Assembly: GCA_030674185.1 (NCBI GenBank)
Contig: JAPXFY010002594.1
Location: 1 to 26,282, forward strand
Reading direction: 5' to 3'
Source: Monoplex corrugatus
Lineage: Eukaryota; Mollusca; Gastropoda; Littorinimorpha; Ranellidae
Length of the DNA stretch: 26,282 nt
The translations under genes and the position numbers were made by a program. Within the stretch, counting starts at the first letter, position 1, and every line of letters begins with the position of its first letter. The notes under the pieces are model-generated. The model ran no database searches and was not told the DNA's origin. It was given only the letters and a program-made list of their open reading frames with translations. Shown in pieces: positions 22,254 through 26,282 of this stretch.

Positions 22254-22291
22254 TCATGAACATGGCGCCCTGACCAACTGAGCTATATGCA
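22245..22291 (-). mobile_element. tRNA-derived SINE head (A box half)
   Basis: Read on the minus strand, TAGCTCAGTTGG (complement of 22274-22285) is a near-perfect tRNA A box. It is followed by TCAGGGCGCCATGTTCATGA and, 31 bases after the A box, by a B-box-like GGGTTGGACCC (complement of 22232-22242). The spacing matches a class I tRNA. The anticodon stem pairs poorly, so this is a SINE head rather than a functional tRNA gene. The B-box half is tandemly amplified on its 3' side. Confidence 0.65.
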
Positions 22292-22311
22292 TATCATTTA
22301 TTAAACCAATT

Positions 22312-22312
<1 letters not shown>

Positions 22313-22346
<34 letters not shown>

Positions 22347-22655
22347 ACATACAATCTAAAAAAGCGCTCTGATTTTTTTTCTTGACATTTTAACGGAACG
22401 AACCAACCAACCAGTCACCACCACCACCACCACCACAGACAACAATAACAACAACAACAACAACAAAAACTAACCACACACCACCAAGAATAAGACCCAA
22501 ACCAAAGACGACAACGATCACAACAACAACAACGAAAACAATAACAACATACAACAACAGCAACAACAACAACAGCAACAACAACAACATACAACAACAA
22601 CAGCAATAACAACAACGACAACAATAACAACATACAACAACAGCAACAACAACAA
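22313..22655. repeat. CAA/CAG-rich simple sequence
   Basis: (CAA)n runs with ATA and CAG interruptions, ending about 35 bases downstream (sense) of the exon A donor. On the sense strand this is GTT/CTG-rich. No gene is seen. Confidence 0.88.
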
Positions 22656-22691
22656 CAGGGATAGTTGCCGCAGGGACCAGTGTGATCCCAC

Positions 22692-22796
22692 CTCTCTTTT
22701 TGCCGTTGATGTCACAGCGAATGGGTTCTGTCCGTTTATGGCCAACTGTCCGTCTGCTGGGTGACCCCGAGTCACTGCTGACCGCCACTGTGTCCG
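22692..22796 (-). CDS. EML: EML/EMAP-like exon A (basic linker and start of HELP region)
   Basis: First visible exon of an echinoderm microtubule-associated protein-like gene, a family that binds microtubules through an N-terminal basic/coiled region and a HELP-WD (TAPE) propeller. On the minus strand a TTGTATTTCAG acceptor is followed by 105 nt (2 nt, 34 codons, 1 nt) and a G|GTGGGA donor. The peptide contains SRRTVGHKRTEP, a basic Ser/Arg/Lys stretch, then IRCDINGKKR, which fits the family pattern ahead of HELP (hydrophobic, x, G-R/K-x, followed by aromatic-x-P-S). The final G joins AG of the next exon as GAG (Glu), giving GKKR-E-FFAPS, like the family's GRPVTMF-x-PS. The acceptor abuts the 22-bp array. 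The basic part is poorly conserved in the family, so the call rests mainly on the junction with the next exon. The paralogue (EML1-4 type) is not resolved. Confidence 0.72.
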
Positions 22797-22800
22797 CTGA

Positions 22801-25800
22801 AATACAACCAACATAACAACATGACACAACCAACATAACAACATGACACAACCAACATAACAACATGACACAACCAACATAACAACATGACACAACCAAC
22901 ATAACAACATGGTACAACCAACATAACAACATGACACAACCAACATAACAACATGACACAACCAACATAACAACATGGTACAACCAACATAACAACATGA
23001 CACACACCAACATAACAACATGGTACAACCAACATAACATGACACAACCAACATAACAACATGACACAACCAACATAACAACATGATACAACCAAAATAA
23101 CATGACACAACCAACATAACAACATGATACAACCAACATAACAACATGGTACAACCAACATAACAACATGGTACAACCAACATAACAACATGGTACAACC
23201 AACATAACAACATGGTACAACCAACATAACAACATGATACAACCAACATAACAACATGATACAACCAACATAACAACATGACACAACCAACATAACAACA
23301 TGATACAACCAACATAACAACATGGTACAACCAACATAACATGACACAACCAACATAACAACATGATACAACCAACATAACAACATGATACAACCAACAT
23401 AACAACATGACACAACCAACATAACAACATGATACAACCAACATAACAACATGATACAACCAACATAACAACATGACACAACCAACATAACAACATGACA
23501 CAACCAACATAACAACATGATACAACCAACATAACAACATACACAACCAACATGACACAACCAACATAACAACATGACACAACCAACATAACAACATGAC
23601 ACAACAACATAACAACATGACACAACCAACATAACAACATGGTACAACCAACATAACAACATGTACAACAACAAACAACATGATACAACCAACATAACAA
23701 CATGATACAACCAACATAACAACATGATACAACCAACATAACAACATGATACAACCAACATAACAACATGACACAACCAACATAACAACATGGTACAACC
23801 AACATAACAACATGACACAACCAACATGTACAACCAACATAACAACATGACACAACCAACATAACAACATGGTACAACCAACATAACAACATGACACAAC
23901 CAACATAACAACATGACACAACCAACATGATACAACCAACATAACACCATGACACAACCAACATAACAACATGATACAACTAACATAACATGTACAACCA
24001 ACATAACAACATGGTACAACCAACATAACAACATGGTACAACCAACATAACAACATGGTACAACCAACATATCAACATGTACAACCAACATAACAACATG
24101 ACAACCAACATAACAATGATACAACCAACATAACAACATGGACAACCAACATAACAACATGACACAACCAACATAACAACATGACACAACCAACATAACA
24201 ACAGCACAACAACATAACACATGACACAACCAACATAACAACATGACACAACCAACATAACATGACAAACCAACATAACAACATGACACAACCAACATAA
24301 CAACATGGTACAACCAACATAACAACATGATACAACCAACATAACAACATGATACAACCAACATAACAACATGGTACAACCAACATAACAACATGATACA
24401 ACCAACATAACAACATGGTACACCAACATAACAACATGGACAACCAACATAACAACATGAACAACCAACATAACAACATGAACAACCAAATAACAACATG
24501 TACAACCAACATAACAACATGACACAACCAACATAACAAATGACACAACCAACATAACACATGATACAACCAACATAACAACATGATACAACCAACATAA
24601 CAACATGGTACAACCAACATAACAACATGATACAACCAACATAACAACATGTACAACCAACATAACAACATGGTACAACCAACATAAAAACATGATACAA
24701 CCAACATAACAACATGATACAACCAACATAACAACATGGTACAACCAACATAACAACATGACAAAACCAACATAACAACATGATACAACCAACATAACAT
24801 GGTACAACCAACATAACAACATGTACAACCAACATAACAACATGAACAACCAACATAACAACATGGTACAACCAACATAACAACATGGTACAACCAACAT
24901 AACAACTGGTACAACCAACATAACATGACACAACCAACATAACAACATGACACAACCAACATAACATGATACAACCAACATAACAACATGACACAACCAA
25001 CATAACAACATGATACAACCAACATAACAACATGGTACAACCAACATAACAACATGGTACAATCAACATAACAACATGGTACAACCAACATAACATGAAC
25101 AACCAACATAACATGGTACAACCAACATAACAACATGGTCAACACATAAAACAATACAACAACATAACAACATGGTACAACCAACATAACAACATGATAC
25201 AACCAACATAACAACATGTACAACCACATAACAACATATACAACCAACATAACAACATGACACAACCAACATAACAACATGGTACAACCAACATACATGA
25301 CAACCAACATAACATGGTACAACCAACATAACAACATGATACAACCAACATAACAACATGATACAACCAACATAACAACATGGTACAACCAACATAACAA
25401 CATGGTACAACCAACATAACAACATGGTACAACCAACATAACACACATGGTACAACCAACATAACAACATGGTACAACCAACATAACAACATGAACAACC
25501 AACAACACGTAACAACATGGTACAACCAACATAACAACATGGTACAACCAACATAACAACATGGTACAACCAACATAACAACATGGTACAACCAACATAA
25601 CAACATGGTACAACCAACATAACAACATGGTACAACCAACATAACAACATGGTACAACCAACATAACAACATGGTACAACCAACATAACAACATGGTACA
25701 ACCAACATACAACATGAACAACCAACATAACAACATGGTACAACCAACATAACAACATGGTACACAACAACATACAAACATAACATGTACAACAACATAA

Positions 25801-26282
25801 CAACATGGACACAACATGACACAACCAACATAACAACATGGTACAACCAACATAACAACATGGTACAACCAACATAACAACATGGTACAACCAACATAAC
25901 AACATGATACAACCAACATAACAACATGGAACAACCAACATAACAACATGACAACAACATAACAACATGACACAACCAACATAACAACATGTACAACCAA
26001 CATAACAATGTAAACCAACATAACAACATGGTACAACAACATAACAAACATGATACAACCAACATAACAACATGGTACAACCAACATAACAACATGGTAC
26101 AACCAACATAACAACATGGTACAACCAACATAACAACATGGTACAACCAACATAACAACATGGATACAACACAACACATAACAACATGGATACAACCAAC
26201 ATAACAACATGACACAACCAACATAACAACATGGTACAACCAACATAACAACATGGTACAACCAACAACAACATGGTACAAC
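22801..26282. repeat. 22-bp minisatellite, about 155 copies, runs off the window
   Basis: Unit CAACCAACATAACAACATGA plus CA, with the tail written GACA, GATA or GGTA. Many units are shortened or have single deletions, especially beyond about 24070. GGTA forms dominate from about 25380 on. On the sense strand it is T/G-rich and reaches within four bases of the exon A acceptor. Minus-strand frames up to 780 codons (period 22, Cys/Val/Leu) are artefacts of a stop-free unit. Confidence 0.96.

Noticed and set aside
22238..22291. Functional tRNA gene on minus
   Set aside because: The A and B boxes are good, but the anticodon stem pairs poorly and the 3' half is repeated as a minisatellite; a SINE head fits better.
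22772..25114. A 780-codon Cys/Val/Leu open frame on minus, with others up to 729 codons to 26274
   Set aside because: It is a translation of a stop-free 22-bp repeat; every minus frame is open for the same reason, with no start context or domain. The end near 22772 overlaps exon A in the wrong frame.

Overview
This window is eukaryotic and non-coding in appearance: tandem repeats make up well over half of it, with transposon remnants between them. There are no bacterial-style genes, and most long open frames are repeat artefacts. The SINE-like and dispersed repeats resemble elements I associate with marine caenogastropod snails. A lophotrochozoan mollusc is the best guess, made from memory rather than a search.

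The one host gene I can support is on the minus strand and spans the whole window. Six short exons (22692-22796, 10004-10079, 6321-6473, 2887-2956, 1674-1778 and 1-56, the last cut by the window edge) encode consecutive parts of an echinoderm microtubule-associated protein-like (EML/EMAP) protein: the end of the N-terminal basic region, the HELP motif and the start of the first WD/TAPE propeller. All five splice junctions agree in phase, and the joined protein of about 187 residues follows the EML order with no gap. The 5' exons lie beyond 26282 and the rest of the propellers lie before position 1.

The introns (12.6, 3.5, 3.4, 1.1 and 1.6 kb) are filled with arrays: 11 bp (361-896), His-codon-like CAC/CAT (1016-1617), CA/TG tracts, 53 bp (2066-2599), about 57 bp (3474-4503), 38 bp (6527-6798), an ACC/AAT-type array (8033-9950), 43 bp (10090-12480), 28 bp (16147-21784) and 22 bp (22801 to the window end). 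Several run to within a few bases of splice sites and supply the pyrimidine tract.

Mobile elements include a CR1/L2-type LINE (16719-about 19721, minus, 5'-truncated, one frameshift) that splits the 28-bp array, a decayed LINE 3' fragment (5593-6248), two tRNA-derived SINE-like elements (3021-about 3290 plus; about 21830-22291 minus), a probable solo LTR (13014-14025), and a possible hAT relic (about 15380-15610).

The observations most worth following are degenerate extra copies of the HELP exon between 5231 and 5445, a minisatellite made of repeated tRNA B-box segments (21928-22253), and UG-repeat splice acceptors. I found no new multi-gene system.
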